Translations under genes and position numbers: made by a program
Shown here: in pieces, positions 1-8,190 of the stretch
Numbering within the stretch: position 1 is the first letter of the stretch
Layout: every line of letters begins with the position of its first letter
The notes under the pieces: generated by a model
The model's input: the letters and a program-made list of their open reading frames with translations, nothing else
Databases searched by the model: none
Told to the model about the DNA's origin: nothing
NCBI GenBank assembly: GCA_029379215.1
Contig: JAQYWO010000067.1
Location: 1-32,022, forward strand
DNA from: Rhizonema sp. PD37
GTDB taxonomy: Bacteria; Cyanobacteriota; Cyanobacteriia; Cyanobacteriales; Nostocaceae
Length of the DNA stretch: 32,022 nt
Reading direction: 5' to 3'

Positions 1-1475
1 ATATTATTATAACCTTGAGGAATTTTATTAATTTTGTCTGTTCTTAATAAGAGAAAGCGTACTTTTGGCTGTAAAAGATAGCTAAGAGAAAAAATGTTTC
101 CATAATTAGCTCCAAAAGCATTACTTATCAAAAGTGGGCGAGAAGCTTGATTAATAATTTTTGCAACTTGTGGATTTCCATAACTAACAATATTACTCCA
201 CCAAGTGTGTGCTTGAGAAATCACACCATAAGAAACTATGCCCCCAGCAACTATCACTGCCAATATTGTTTGCCAAATTTTGCGTCGTGATAAAATACCG
301 TTATAAAGCTGAGTTGCTAAAGTGTAAGCAACAGCAAGTTGAATTCCTAAATAAGAAGGTATTAAATACTGATCCGAAATTGACCTGACTCCCCCAAAAA
401 TCAAATCTTGTAGTATGAAAGATACCGCAGGCAACACAATAAGTGTTACAAGAAATAACCAAACTTTTGGATGGGTTGTCCGGTACAAAAAATAAATTGA
501 ATATCCTACAAAAATAAAAATAGTCGGTGTAATTAAATAGTTTAAATTATTATCAATTCCCAAGTTAAAATCGACAAAAATTCGGCTTACGTGCAGCAGC
601 CTAGATTGAATTAACTGTAACAAAGGGATCTTCATCGTTGTCCAAGCTGTGGAAGCTTGGAATTGCTTGAAGTTAGCTATAACAACGAAAATCCAAGGTA
701 TAAAAACTAAAAATGCCATAGACAATGCAATGAAATAAGATTTTAGTGTTTTAGTCCAGCCAAATCTTGAAATTGCAAGTACATAAATTACATGGACAAT
801 TGCGACAAATCCATTTAACAAAGATGTATAGAATCCGAACACTAAAATAGTTGTATAAATTCCCCAATTATAAATGTGGTCTCGTTGTGACTGATGTTTT
901 GATTCGAGTCGCATAGCTCGTAGCAGTGAGGCGCTAGATAGTAATATAGTGACTACCCACAAAATATATTCTCGTGCTTCTTGAGCATATATTAGCTGAG
1001 TCGGAGAGATAGCTATAAGTGCGATTATCAGATAAGGTACAGATAATGGCACTTTAAATAATTCTCGGCACAGCCAATAAACACAGGGAAAAATTAGTAA
1101 GCTGATGAACACCGACAAACTTCTGATTGCCGTAACTGAGTTGCCAAAAATTTGTACCCAGAATCGGGCTATTACATAATAAAGCGGTGGATGTTGTGGA
1201 TCTTCTATTGCCAAAGACTTTATTGTGTCACCAAAACCTTTTTCTAAATTGGGGTGCTGAAACTTGGCAAATTCTTCTTTTGTAATGACATGACCGTTAA
1301 AGATTTGCTGCTTAGCTTCGACGGCTGTGTAACCAGAAATCCGCAACAATGTATAGGTTTCATCATGCCAGTAAACTTTGTTTTCAAGATTAAAGAAGCG
1401 AAAAAATACACCCAGCACCAACAGCACCACAATTAAAAACCGCAACCAATTCGGAGCAAGTATAAGATGCCGCAT
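1..1475 (-). CDS. Glycosyltransferase family 39 / ArnT-like membrane protein (3' end beyond window)
   Basis: Reading the minus strand from ATG at 1475, the frame stays open for 491 codons to the window edge, so the C-terminus is missing. The protein starts with one hydrophobic helix (residues 11-28), followed by a periplasmic-loop motif YWHDETYT (Asp38-Glu39), the usual acidic pair of GT-C fold transferases. Next come DPQHPPLYYV, then YAQEAREY and a series of hydrophobic helices. This combination is typical of cyanobacterial GT39 proteins, which are thought to move sugars from polyprenyl-phosphate donors onto lipids, proteins or polysaccharides at the outer face of the inner membrane. The acceptor cannot be told from sequence. 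The ribosome binding site is weak (AGG close to the ATG), so the start is probable rather than certain. No other glycan gene is visible next to it on this side. Confidence 0.8.
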   Translation of the reverse strand, partial: MRHLILAPNWLRFLIVVLLVLGVFFRFFNLENKVYWHDETYTLLRISGYTAVEAKQQIFNGHVITKEEFAKFQHPNLEKGFGDTIKSLAIEDPQHPPLYYVIARFWVQIFGNSVTAIRSLSVFISLLIFPCVYWLCRELFKVPLSVPYLIIALIAISPTQLIYAQEAREYILWVVTILLSSASLLRAMRLESKHQSQRDHIYNWGIYTTILVFGFYTSLLNGFVAIVHVIYVLAISRFGWTKTLKSYFIALSMAFLVFIPWIFVVIANFKQFQASTAWTTMKIPLLQLIQSRLLHVSRIFVDFNLGIDNNLNYLITPTIFIFVGYSIYFLYRTTHPKVWLFLVTLIVLPAVSFILQDLIFGGVRSISDQYLIPSYLGIQLAVAYTLATQLYNGILSRRKIWQTILAVIVAGGIVSYGVISQAHTWWSNIVSYGNPQVAKIINQASRPLLISNAFGANYGNIFSLSYLLQPKVRFLLLRTDKINKIPQGYNN

Positions 1476-1971
1476 AACCTGATTTCTCAAGAAGTTGAAG
1501 AAAACTATTTAATTAGAGCGATCACAATATATCTTGTAGGAATCGCTCATTCTTAGAAAAGAATAGCTAACAAAAAAGCATAGCTTAAAAAGTAAAAAGT
1601 AAAAAGAGAATTCCCATAAATAAATGCGCGTTCTCTTTGAGCAGGAAGCTAAGTGCAATTGCACTACGTGTCAAGGAAACAAATATTATTAATAGACATC
1701 TCCAGAAATTAATTATGCGTTCGTTCAAATCCTTGGTAGGGGCGAACGGCCGTGACGCTCTAAGACTCGCTAACGCTGCGCTAACGCCCCTACGTCATTT
1801 TCACTCCTATGTCTAATTATTCCATGACGAAGATTGTTCTGCTTCATACCGATTTTGTTCTTCTTTCTTTTACCTTTTAACTTTTGCCTTATTTGGTGAA
1901 GCACTCTCGCGAGCGCTACTCCCACCTGAGAAGGTTTGCGGTCGGCGCTTGGTAGAGTGTAGTGAGTTATT
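1476..1971. other. Intergenic region with repeat debris
   Basis: No gene is seen in these 496 bases. They hold an A-rich stretch with repeated AAAAGTA units near 1590-1610 and a GTAGGGGCG...CGCCCCTAC inverted repeat (listed separately). A GC-richer patch at 1905-1960 contains a CTCGCGAG palindrome. Such interspersed debris is common between genes of filamentous cyanobacteria. Confidence 0.6.
1736..1793. repeat. Dispersed inverted-repeat element, GTAGGGGCG arms
   Basis: Nine-base arms GTAGGGGCG (1736-1744) and CGCCCCTAC (1785-1793) enclose about 40 bases that contain GCTAACGCT/GCGCTAACGC direct repeats. Similar GTAGGGGCG starts occur at 28631 and 29681 in this window, so this looks like a dispersed non-coding repeat. 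No open reading frame lies within it. Confidence 0.6.
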
Positions 1972-2436
1972 TTATGAGTGTCCTGAGATTTTCATTACCA
2001 GAATCTTCAAAGCCACTTCTTCTGAAACGGGCATGACCGATAAACGATGTCCCTGTCTAACCACCATTAGTTCCTTTGGGGTAAACTTCTCTTTCAGTGT
2101 TGACAGTAAGATAGTATGAGGAAAAGTTTCGACAAATTCGACGACTACTGTTTGCCAACGAGGAGATGCGGGAGTTGATTTATAGTCGTAGTATTGACTA
2201 TTAGGGTCAAACTGGGACTGGTCAACAATACCTATTTTTAGGACACGCATTAGCCCGACAATACCAGGAGGATTAATGTTGGAGTGATAGAAAAAAGCTA
2301 AATCTCCTACCTGCATTTGACGAAGAAAATTGCGAGCTTGATAATTGCGAACGCCGTCCCAGATAGTCTCGCACTGCTGTTGCAAGTCAGCAATGCTATA
2401 GACTTCTGGTTCTGATTTCATCAACCAATAATTCAT
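1972..2436 (-). CDS. EVE domain-containing protein
   Basis: A 154-residue protein beginning MNYWLMKSEPEVYSIADL, the signature start of the bacterial EVE family (related to human THYN1 and structurally to PUA and YTH domains). The family binds modified nucleic-acid bases; the aromatic WDGVRNYQARNF segment near residues 26-37 and the FYHSN segment near residue 50 lie in the predicted pocket. The whole protein is a single EVE domain of normal length. Its cellular role in cyanobacteria is not known; some EVE proteins are fused to restriction systems, but none is nearby. It is the last gene of the minus-strand series and is separated from NAD kinase by 85 bases, so co-transcription is possible. 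The start ATG has no clear ribosome binding site. Confidence 0.85.
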   Translation of the reverse strand: MNYWLMKSEPEVYSIADLQQQCETIWDGVRNYQARNFLRQMQVGDLAFFYHSNINPPGIVGLMRVLKIGIVDQSQFDPNSQYYDYKSTPASPRWQTVVVEFVETFPHTILLSTLKEKFTPKELMVVRQGHRLSVMPVSEEVALKILVMKISGHS

Positions 2437-2521
2437 CGAGTCATGACGGAAAGGATCGCACCTTTAAACACAACGTACAAGCATATGCGACCTGCGGTAA
2501 AATATCAAGTCTATACCTCAA

Positions 2522-3445
2522 TCAACTGGCTTGATGATTACTACTATACCTAACCCTGGTTCCTGCCCACTGTAGCTTCTCTCGCAGGGTCTGATAATAC
2601 GAATTGTTTTCCCGCAGAATGATAAACTTTGCCCGACAATCAGCCATCCGCACATCAACACGGTGTGCGGGCCAAATCGATGTGGCTAATACTCCATCTG
2701 TCCAAAGCTTGGTACTCAAATCATAATCTCCCAAAGGCCAGATGCTGAGAACGGAACCTGGAGGTAAGACAATGGGACGACTTGAAAGACTCATCGGACA
2801 GATAGGAGTGATGGTAATGGCTTCCATACCATCGTGAATAATTGGACCGTTAGCAGAAACAGTATAACCCGTTGAACCAGTAGGTGTAGCAATAATTAAT
2901 CCATCTCCTACGTATTGATCTACGACCTCACCGTCAATTTCCATCTCTAAAATTGAGGTAATCATGCGGTCAGCGGAAGCGGGTTTGACACACATTTCAT
3001 TCAAAGCGAGATAGCGATCGCTCACTGGTTCTAAATTTGTGCTGTGACCCTCATGCACTGCAGCTTGCAACATCATCCGCCTTTGGACAGCATATCTATC
3101 CTCATTCAGACGATCCCAGACTCGTTCTGTATCCTGAAACTCTTCAACTGACTCACTTAAAAACCCCAGATGACCTCCCACATTTATCCCTAAAATGGGA
3201 ATGCCTGCTGGAGCTAAATGTCTTGCACCAGTTAAAACAGTACCGTCCCCACCCAGCACCAAAGCCAGATCTATGGGTTGTACTGCGGAGGCTAAAAACA
3301 CCGGATAAGGGTTATCTTTTGGTCCACTGGGTCCGATTAAAACCTGGCATTGACGATGTTCTAGTTGCTTAGCACAGATTTCTGCCCAGCGTTGACTTTG
3401 AGCGTCTCGCGCTTTATAAGCAATAATGACATGCTTTAGTTCCAC
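2522..3445 (-). CDS. nadK: NAD kinase (NAD(+) -> NADP(+))
   Basis: ATP-dependent NAD kinase making NADP+. With the preferred GTG start at 3445 the protein is 307 residues and begins VELKHVIIAYKARDAQSQRW, which fits the family's N-terminus. An upstream in-frame start at 3493 would give 323 residues but adds an atypical sequence and overlaps ndhE by 44 bases. The catalytic motif GGDGT lies at residues 65-69 (Asp67 binds ATP/NAD), followed by NVGGHLGFL, an NEMCV segment and the NAD-binding TPTGSTGY loop. The GTG is 4 bases beyond the ndhE stop, indicating translational coupling with the NDH-1 genes. Cyanobacteria usually carry two NAD kinases; this one resembles the Synechocystis Slr0400-type group by recollection of its start sequence. 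Start choice is the main uncertainty. Confidence 0.92.
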   Translation of the reverse strand: MELKHVIIAYKARDAQSQRWAEICAKQLEHRQCQVLIGPSGPKDNPYPVFLASAVQPIDLALVLGGDGTVLTGARHLAPAGIPILGINVGGHLGFLSESVEEFQDTERVWDRLNEDRYAVQRRMMLQAAVHEGHSTNLEPVSDRYLALNEMCVKPASADRMITSILEMEIDGEVVDQYVGDGLIIATPTGSTGYTVSANGPIIHDGMEAITITPICPMSLSSRPIVLPPGSVLSIWPLGDYDLSTKLWTDGVLATSIWPAHRVDVRMADCRAKFIILRENNSYYQTLREKLQWAGTRVRYSSNHQAS

Positions 3446-3449
3446 AGAA

Positions 3450-3755
3450 CTACCACTTGAGGAGGTTAAATTGTTCCATATCAACAGTATCACGATTACG
3501 ATAGATAGCTAGCACAATCGCTAAACCTACCGCCGCCTCAGCTGCCGCTACAGTTATGACAAAAACAGTGAACACCTGGCCCTTAATTACCACTGAGTCT
3601 AGGTAGTTAGAAAAAGCCATCAAATTGAGGTTGACTGCATTGAGCAGCAACTCAATCGACATCAATACTCGCACGGCATTGCGGCTGGTAATCAAGCCAT
3701 AAATACCAATACAAAATAAAGCTGCGGCTAGTAACAAAAAGTACTGAAGTTGCAT
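3450..3755 (-). CDS. ndhE: NAD(P)H-quinone oxidoreductase subunit 4L (NdhE)
   Basis: A 101-residue membrane subunit of the NDH-1 complex (homologue of NuoK/ND4L), located in the thylakoid membrane, where NDH-1 drives respiration, cyclic electron flow and CO2 uptake. It has three hydrophobic helices; the second contains the conserved MSIELLLNAVNLNLMAFS segment, with the helix glutamate used in proton translocation, and the third carries VAAAEAAVGLAIVLAIYR with another conserved Glu. Length matches the family exactly. It follows ndhG after a repeat-filled 278-base spacer and is followed almost immediately by NAD kinase. Confidence 0.97.
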   Translation of the reverse strand: MQLQYFLLLAAALFCIGIYGLITSRNAVRVLMSIELLLNAVNLNLMAFSNYLDSVVIKGQVFTVFVITVAAAEAAVGLAIVLAIYRNRDTVDMEQFNLLKW

Positions 3756-4033
3756 AATTACTTAGTTTTTGAGTGCTAGTTGTTGATCATTAATTGTTAG
3801 TTGTTGGTTGTGAGTTAATAGTTGTTGGTTTAACTTACGACTAACCACTAACTATTCACTCCTCGTTGTTGGTTGCATTTTAGACCGCTTATTCATCACT
3901 AACCATCAACAACGAGTTGTCAATTGTGCTTTCTATTAACTACTAACCACTATCGGAGCAGGTTTGACAAGATTGTGCATTCCTGACAAATTACATAGAT
4001 TAAACCCGCCCTGACATTAACAACTAACGCTGA
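3756..4033. repeat. ndhG-ndhE spacer filled with short TTGTTGG/TTAGTTG-type repeats
   Basis: The spacer inside the ndh operon is a mosaic of related short words (TTGTTGG, TTGTTAG, AACTAAC and their complements), typical of cyanobacterial short tandemly repeated repetitive (STRR) sequence. A perfect 10-base inverted repeat, CTCGTTGTTG (3862-3871) with CAACAACGAG (3907-3916), would fold into a hairpin in the ndh transcript. No protein is encoded. Confidence 0.7.
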
Positions 4034-4648
4034 TTACTGAATATTCCGGCTAGCATCGCCAACTGATGCCAGTTCTCTAGGACGTTCTGGCAATGTTAAA
4101 ACAGGTTGGCGATTGTCTGGAGATATTGTTTGCTCTGGTAAATACTCGCGACGTGCTAAAATAATCGCGCCTACCATGGATATTAACAACAAAATTGAAG
4201 CCAGTTCAAAAGGCAGTAAAAAGTCACTGAACAAATGCTGACCAATAACAATTACGGTGTCCTTAGTAGGAGCTGAACTAGACATCGACCAAGGTGTTAC
4301 CAGAACCATGGTACTCAGAAGTGCAAACAATCCCAAACTCACTATACCTGTAATAGCTTTACGCACCCAAGCTGTCGGCAAGGGGATAAAATTCTCCTGC
4401 TTGTTCACCAACATAATGGCAAACAATATTAATACGTTGACCGCGCCAACATAAATGAGTAATTGTGCTGCTGCTACGAAATCAGCATTTAGCAGGAGAT
4501 ATAGTCCACCAATACTGATGAATACACCACCGAGCAAAAAGGCTGAATAGACAATACTGTCTAACAACACTACACCCAGTGCTGCCCCAATCATCATGAC
4601 AGCTAGCATGCCAAATGAAACAAATTGTACTCCTTGGGCTAAATTCAC
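4034..4648 (-). CDS. ndhG: NAD(P)H-quinone oxidoreductase subunit 6 (NdhG)
   Basis: Membrane subunit of NDH-1 (NuoJ/ND6 homologue), about 204 residues with five hydrophobic helices. The preferred start is GTG at 4648, giving VNLAQGVQFVSFGML, which matches the family N-terminus and is preceded by AAGGA at good distance. The in-frame ATG at 4717 would add 23 residues encoded by the short-repeat DNA upstream and is unlikely. The conserved core YSAFLLGGVFISI, then LLNADFVAAAQLLIYVGAVN and LFAIMLVNK, is intact. The C-terminal 25 or so residues are polar and variable, as in other cyanobacterial NdhG proteins. It lies between ndhI and ndhE in the usual order. Confidence 0.95.
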   Translation of the reverse strand: MNLAQGVQFVSFGMLAVMMIGAALGVVLLDSIVYSAFLLGGVFISIGGLYLLLNADFVAAAQLLIYVGAVNVLILFAIMLVNKQENFIPLPTAWVRKAITGIVSLGLFALLSTMVLVTPWSMSSSAPTKDTVIVIGQHLFSDFLLPFELASILLLISMVGAIILARREYLPEQTISPDNRQPVLTLPERPRELASVGDASRNIQ

Positions 4649-4655
4649 TTTTTTG

Positions 4656-4660
4656 TCCTT
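4656..4660 (-). promoter_or_regulatory. Ribosome binding site deciding the ndhG GTG start
   Basis: On the minus strand AAGGA ends 7 bases before GTG at 4648. No comparable site precedes the ATG at 4717, so the shorter NdhG is preferred. Confidence 0.6.
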
Positions 4661-4738
4661 TGGTTGGTTGTTGGTAGTTGATTGTTGATTGTTGATCGTT
4701 CTAGGCAAAATCAACAATTAACAATTAACAACTAAAAT
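4661..4738. repeat. STRR-type short repeats between ndhI and ndhG
   Basis: TTGGTTGG, GTTGTTGG and repeated TTGATTG words, followed by AACAATTAACAATTAACAAC. It is the same repeat family as in the ndhG-ndhE spacer. An in-frame extension of ndhG through it gives a low-complexity NNQQSTTNNQ peptide that is probably not translated. Confidence 0.6.
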
Positions 4739-5320
4739 TTACTTTTCCTGCTGCACAAGGTCTTCTGGGCGATTGCCAGCACGAGGTGCATCACTTGGCA
4801 CACCGTGGGGGTCCATAACGCCTTTAGGTAGGTAAACCAGTTCGCGTAAGGGAGTTACCATTGGATCATCTGTCACTTTATAAGGAAGACGACCCAGCGC
4901 TACGTTGTCATAATTCAATTCATGGCGATCGTAAGTGGAAAGTTCATACTCTTCTGTCATTGATAAACAGTTAGTAGGACAATATTCCACACAGTTACCG
5001 CAGAAGATACAGACTCCAAAGTCAATACTATAGTGGTTAAGCTTTTTCTTTTTACTGGCTTTGTCAAATGACCAATCCACTACAGGTAAGTTGATCGGGC
5101 AGACTCGAACACAGACTTCGCAGGCAATACACTTATCAAACTCAAAATGAATTCTACCCCGAAACCGCTCGCTTAGAATCAGTTTCTCGTACGGATACTG
5201 TACGGTGACTGGACGCCGTTGCATGTGGTCAAATGTAACAGCCAAACCTTGACCAATGTAGCGACCAGCTTGGACTGCTTCTTTAGCGTAATCACTAACT
5301 TGTTTGAGGAACTTTAGCAT
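4739..5320 (-). CDS. ndhI: NAD(P)H-quinone oxidoreductase subunit I (NdhI), 2x[4Fe-4S]
   Basis: Peripheral-arm subunit of NDH-1 (NuoI homologue) that carries the two [4Fe-4S] clusters next to the quinone site. Using ATG at 5320, the protein is 193 residues, starts MLKFLKQVSDYAKEAVQ and has the cluster motifs CIACEVCVRVCP (Cys64, 67, 70, 74) and CIFCGNCVEYCP (Cys104, 107, 110, 114). An upstream in-frame ATG at 5350 is possible, but its codons overlap the AAAGGAG that appears to serve the ATG at 5320, and the family starts at the inner Met. The C-terminal tail is Pro- and Asp-rich, as in other cyanobacterial NdhI proteins. It lies 98 bases after ndhA. Confidence 0.96.
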   Translation of the reverse strand: MLKFLKQVSDYAKEAVQAGRYIGQGLAVTFDHMQRRPVTVQYPYEKLILSERFRGRIHFEFDKCIACEVCVRVCPINLPVVDWSFDKASKKKKLNHYSIDFGVCIFCGNCVEYCPTNCLSMTEEYELSTYDRHELNYDNVALGRLPYKVTDDPMVTPLRELVYLPKGVMDPHGVPSDAPRAGNRPEDLVQQEK

Positions 5321-5418
5321 AGTATGTATTTCTACTCCTTTTGATGACAAACGGTTAGATTTTGGGAACGGGTGATTAGGAATTGCAAGATTTCTAGTTA
5401 CCCATTACCCATTCCTCA

Positions 5419-6537
5419 TTACCCTCCAAAGGCAAAGGGGAAAGCAAGTTTCAGGGCTGCGGTTAAAAGTAAATTAACTAAAGCTACTGGTAGCAAGAAC
5501 TTCCATCCTAAATCTAACAATTGGTCAATGCGAACGCGTGGTACTGTCCAACGCAACAGAATTGCTAAAAAGACTAGGAAGTAGGCTTTCAACAAAGTCA
5601 TGGTAATTCCTAGTGAAGCGTCTACAATCTGCAACACGGGATTTGCTTCGCTGATTCCCAACCAGCTTGCTACTAGGCTAATGGGAATCGGAAAATCCCA
5701 GCCGCCAAGGTATAAAATTGATACCAATAGTGCCGAAAGCACGAGGTTAACGTAGGAAGCTACGTAAAACAAACCAAATTTCATCCCCGAGTATTCAGTT
5801 TGATAACCTGCGACTATTTCTTCTTCAGCTTCTGGTAAGTCAAATGGCATTCGTTCGCATTCGGCAAGGGCGGATATCCAGAAGATAATAAAACCGACTG
5901 GTTGCCGCCAAACGTTCCATCCCAAAATGCCGTAGCCGGATTGCTGATTGACAATATCAATAGTGCTGAGGCTGTTAGACATCATTACAACACCCATTAC
6001 AGACAGTGCGAGAGGAATCTCATAGCTGATAGACTGTGCTGCAGCTCGCAAACCACCCAGTAGGGAATATTTGTTATTGGATGCGTAGCCTGCCATCAAC
6101 AAACCAATCGGTTGAATGCTCGACAAGGCAATCCACAAAAAGACTCCCATTCCTACATCGGAAATGATTAAATGCTGGCCAAAAGGCACAATCAAATAGG
6201 AAACAAATACTGGCAGCACAACGATTACAGGACCAAGGGTAAACAGCAGGTTGTCTGACTTTGCTGGTACCACATCTTCTTTAAAAACGAGTTTGAGACC
6301 ATCTGCCACAGGAGCCAGCAAACCTGCCGGTCCAATGAATTCAGGACCAATCCGCTGCTGTGCTGCTGACGAAATCTTCCGTTCCAACCAAACACAGACT
6401 AGTACGCCTACCGTTGCGCCAATGAGCATCAGTGTCATCGGTAGTGGCATCCAAATTGCTTTGGCAATGTCAGCTGGCAATCCCAGTTCTATGAGGGATT
6501 TGATAAAAGTTCCTTGCAGGTCAATTCCTGAGTTCAT
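5419..6537 (-). CDS. ndhA: NAD(P)H-quinone oxidoreductase subunit 1 (NdhA)
   Basis: Membrane subunit of NDH-1 (NuoH/ND1 homologue) that forms much of the quinone chamber. The 372-residue length is the family's usual length. Eight hydrophobic helices are visible. Conserved landmarks include WLERKISSAAQQRIGPEFIG near residues 50-69, GLKLVFKED near residue 81, the SISYEIPLALS helix near residue 170 and the acidic loop ECERMPFDLPEAEEEIVAGY near residue 227, which holds the glutamates linked to proton and quinone coupling. AAGGGCGG precedes the ATG. It is the first gene of ndhAIGE; 411 bases separate it from gltA, so a promoter may lie there. Confidence 0.97.
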   Translation of the reverse strand: MNSGIDLQGTFIKSLIELGLPADIAKAIWMPLPMTLMLIGATVGVLVCVWLERKISSAAQQRIGPEFIGPAGLLAPVADGLKLVFKEDVVPAKSDNLLFTLGPVIVVLPVFVSYLIVPFGQHLIISDVGMGVFLWIALSSIQPIGLLMAGYASNNKYSLLGGLRAAAQSISYEIPLALSVMGVVMMSNSLSTIDIVNQQSGYGILGWNVWRQPVGFIIFWISALAECERMPFDLPEAEEEIVAGYQTEYSGMKFGLFYVASYVNLVLSALLVSILYLGGWDFPIPISLVASWLGISEANPVLQIVDASLGITMTLLKAYFLVFLAILLRWTVPRVRIDQLLDLGWKFLLPVALVNLLLTAALKLAFPFAFGG

Positions 6538-6948
6538 GTTTCCGCCCTTGAAGTCATTGATGGAAGGTTAGCTAATAGCTGTTAGCTTTTAGCTTTTGGC
6601 TATTAACTGTTAGCTTTTAGTTGTTGTGGTATATTTTTTGACCATCCTATGGCGAGTTTTCCTCGCCTAGACATAGGAAAACACGTCATGCACGCTCTTC
6701 TCACCAACAACTTACAATCAACAATCAACGACCAAATACCAACTACTGTGTTAAGAAAGTCAATCCACCTACCATTATCTTTGCCTAAGTTGGGCAAAAT
6801 CTAAGATAAATGACACTTCCCATGCTTAGTATATCGTTGGTTGGTTCTTTGCCTGACTTAAAAATGAAGGAGTGGAGGAGTGAGAGAGTGGAGGGAAAAA
6901 AGACGCTTACTTGGGCTACAACTCCATCTTTTCCTCTCCCTCCTTGTT
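6538..6948. other. gltA-ndhA intergenic region with TAGCTTTT repeats
   Basis: A 411-base gap holding repeated GTTAGCTTTTAGC words at 6568-6626 and a purine-rich GGAGTGGAGGAGTGAGAGAG stretch at about 6870-6890. The ndhA promoter should be here, but I see no convincing -35/-10 pair. Short open frames on both strands look like chance. Confidence 0.55.
6568..6626. repeat. Short direct repeats (TTAGCTTTTAG family)
   Basis: At least four imperfect copies of GTTAGCTTTT/TTAGCT words in 59 bases immediately upstream of ndhA. They are another STRR-like family, different from the TTGTTGG type further along. Confidence 0.6.
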
Positions 6949-8085
6949 CTACCGTTGGTCAATGGGTGTATAAGGAAAGTGTTGGCGACCGTTATAAACT
7001 TGGGTGGGACGAAAAATACGGTTTTCGGCGAGCTGTTCTTTCCAATGAGCTAGCCAACCAGCGACACGAGCGATCGCAAATACTGGTGTAAACAAGTCTG
7101 TGGGAATTCCCAATTTTTTATACACCAATCCCGAATAAAAGTCAACATTAGGATAAATCCCTTTGTGACCGAGTTTTTCCTCTACTATCAGCTCGAGTTC
7201 TTGGGCGATGTCGAAGTATTTGTCGTGCCCAAACTTCGCAAATAGCTGTTCTGCTAAGTTTTGCAAAATCGTGGCGCGTGGATCTTTCACCTTGTACACG
7301 CGATGCCCAAAACCCATAATCTTAGCTTTGGTTGCCAGACAATTCTCCACATACGGACGTACCTTTTCGATTGAACCAATGTCTTCCAGCATCTGAATAA
7401 CTTCTTCATTAGCTCCGCCATGCAGGGTTCCTCCCAAGGTTCCCACAGCACTTGCAACCACTGCGTAGGGATCTGTCAGAGTGGAAGCCGTCACTCTAGC
7501 ACTAAAGGTGGAAGCATTCATCGTATGTTCGGCATGAAGTATCAAGCAGACATCAATAATTCTCGCGGCTAATGGATCAGGCTCTTGCTCACTCAGCATA
7601 TACAAAAAGTTCGCAGCATAGTCCAAATCATCACGAGGACGTACTGGATCATTGCCTTTTCGCATTAACTGGAATGCTGCTACCATTGTTGGGATTGTTG
7701 CTAACAGCCGAACAACCGCATCCCGAATGTATATGGGATTGTGCAAGTCTCGGCGTGAGTAGAATAAACCCAATGCCGCAGCAGAAGCTTGTAGGGCATC
7801 CATCGGGTGCCCACTTTCGGGAAAGCACTTCATCATATCCCGAATGCGGTATTTGATGCGTCTGTGGTGCAGAATTTCATGTTCAAACTCTGCTAGTTCT
7901 TCTTTTTTGGGTAACTCACCCCAAATCAAAAGATAAGCAGTTTCTAGAAATGTACTTTGAGAGGCCAGATCTTCAATCCGGATGCCACGATATTCTAGTA
8001 TTCCGTTTTGTCCATCAACATTGCTAATACTGGATTCGGCGGCGGGAATGCCCTCCAAACCAGGCTTGAATTCGCACACCATCAT
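6949..8085 (-). CDS. gltA: Citrate synthase
   Basis: Condenses acetyl-CoA with oxaloacetate to citrate, the entry to the (incomplete or bypassed) cyanobacterial TCA cycle and to 2-oxoglutarate for nitrogen assimilation. The 378-residue protein begins MMVCEFKPGLEGIPAAESSI and has the three catalytic residues: His222 in GGTLHGGANEEV, His261 in MGFGHRVYKVKDPR and Asp315 in NVDFYSGLVYKKLG. The substrate motif SGHPMDALQA (residues 91-100) is present. Length and motifs match the bacterial short-type citrate synthases. It points toward ndhA but is separated by 411 bases. A perfect 14-base palindrome lies just upstream. Either of the two leading ATGs could be the start. Confidence 0.95.
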   Translation of the reverse strand: MMVCEFKPGLEGIPAAESSISNVDGQNGILEYRGIRIEDLASQSTFLETAYLLIWGELPKKEELAEFEHEILHHRRIKYRIRDMMKCFPESGHPMDALQASAAALGLFYSRRDLHNPIYIRDAVVRLLATIPTMVAAFQLMRKGNDPVRPRDDLDYAANFLYMLSEQEPDPLAARIIDVCLILHAEHTMNASTFSARVTASTLTDPYAVVASAVGTLGGTLHGGANEEVIQMLEDIGSIEKVRPYVENCLATKAKIMGFGHRVYKVKDPRATILQNLAEQLFAKFGHDKYFDIAQELELIVEEKLGHKGIYPNVDFYSGLVYKKLGIPTDLFTPVFAIARVAGWLAHWKEQLAENRIFRPTQVYNGRQHFPYTPIDQR

Positions 8086-8118
8086 GGCAACACCATTTGC
8101 TTTAGGAAAAATTTGCTT

Positions 8119-8132
8119 TGGTAAATTTACCA
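8119..8132. promoter_or_regulatory. Perfect 14-base palindrome upstream of gltA
   Basis: TGGTAAATTTACCA, centred about 40 bases before the gltA start codon and 59 bases after the end of sixA. The size and position suit a dimeric repressor or activator site. It does not match the NtcA consensus GTA-N8-TAC, and the cognate regulator is unknown. Confidence 0.4.
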
Positions 8133-8190
8133 GAAATCACTATAACAGTATCCGTTCTAACATCAATTCTTTCGGAAAGGGCGAAAACTG

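Noticed and set aside
3446..3493. Longer NAD kinase start at 3493
   Set aside because: It would overlap ndhE by 44 bases, and the added N-terminus is unlike the family; the GTG at 3445 is preferred.
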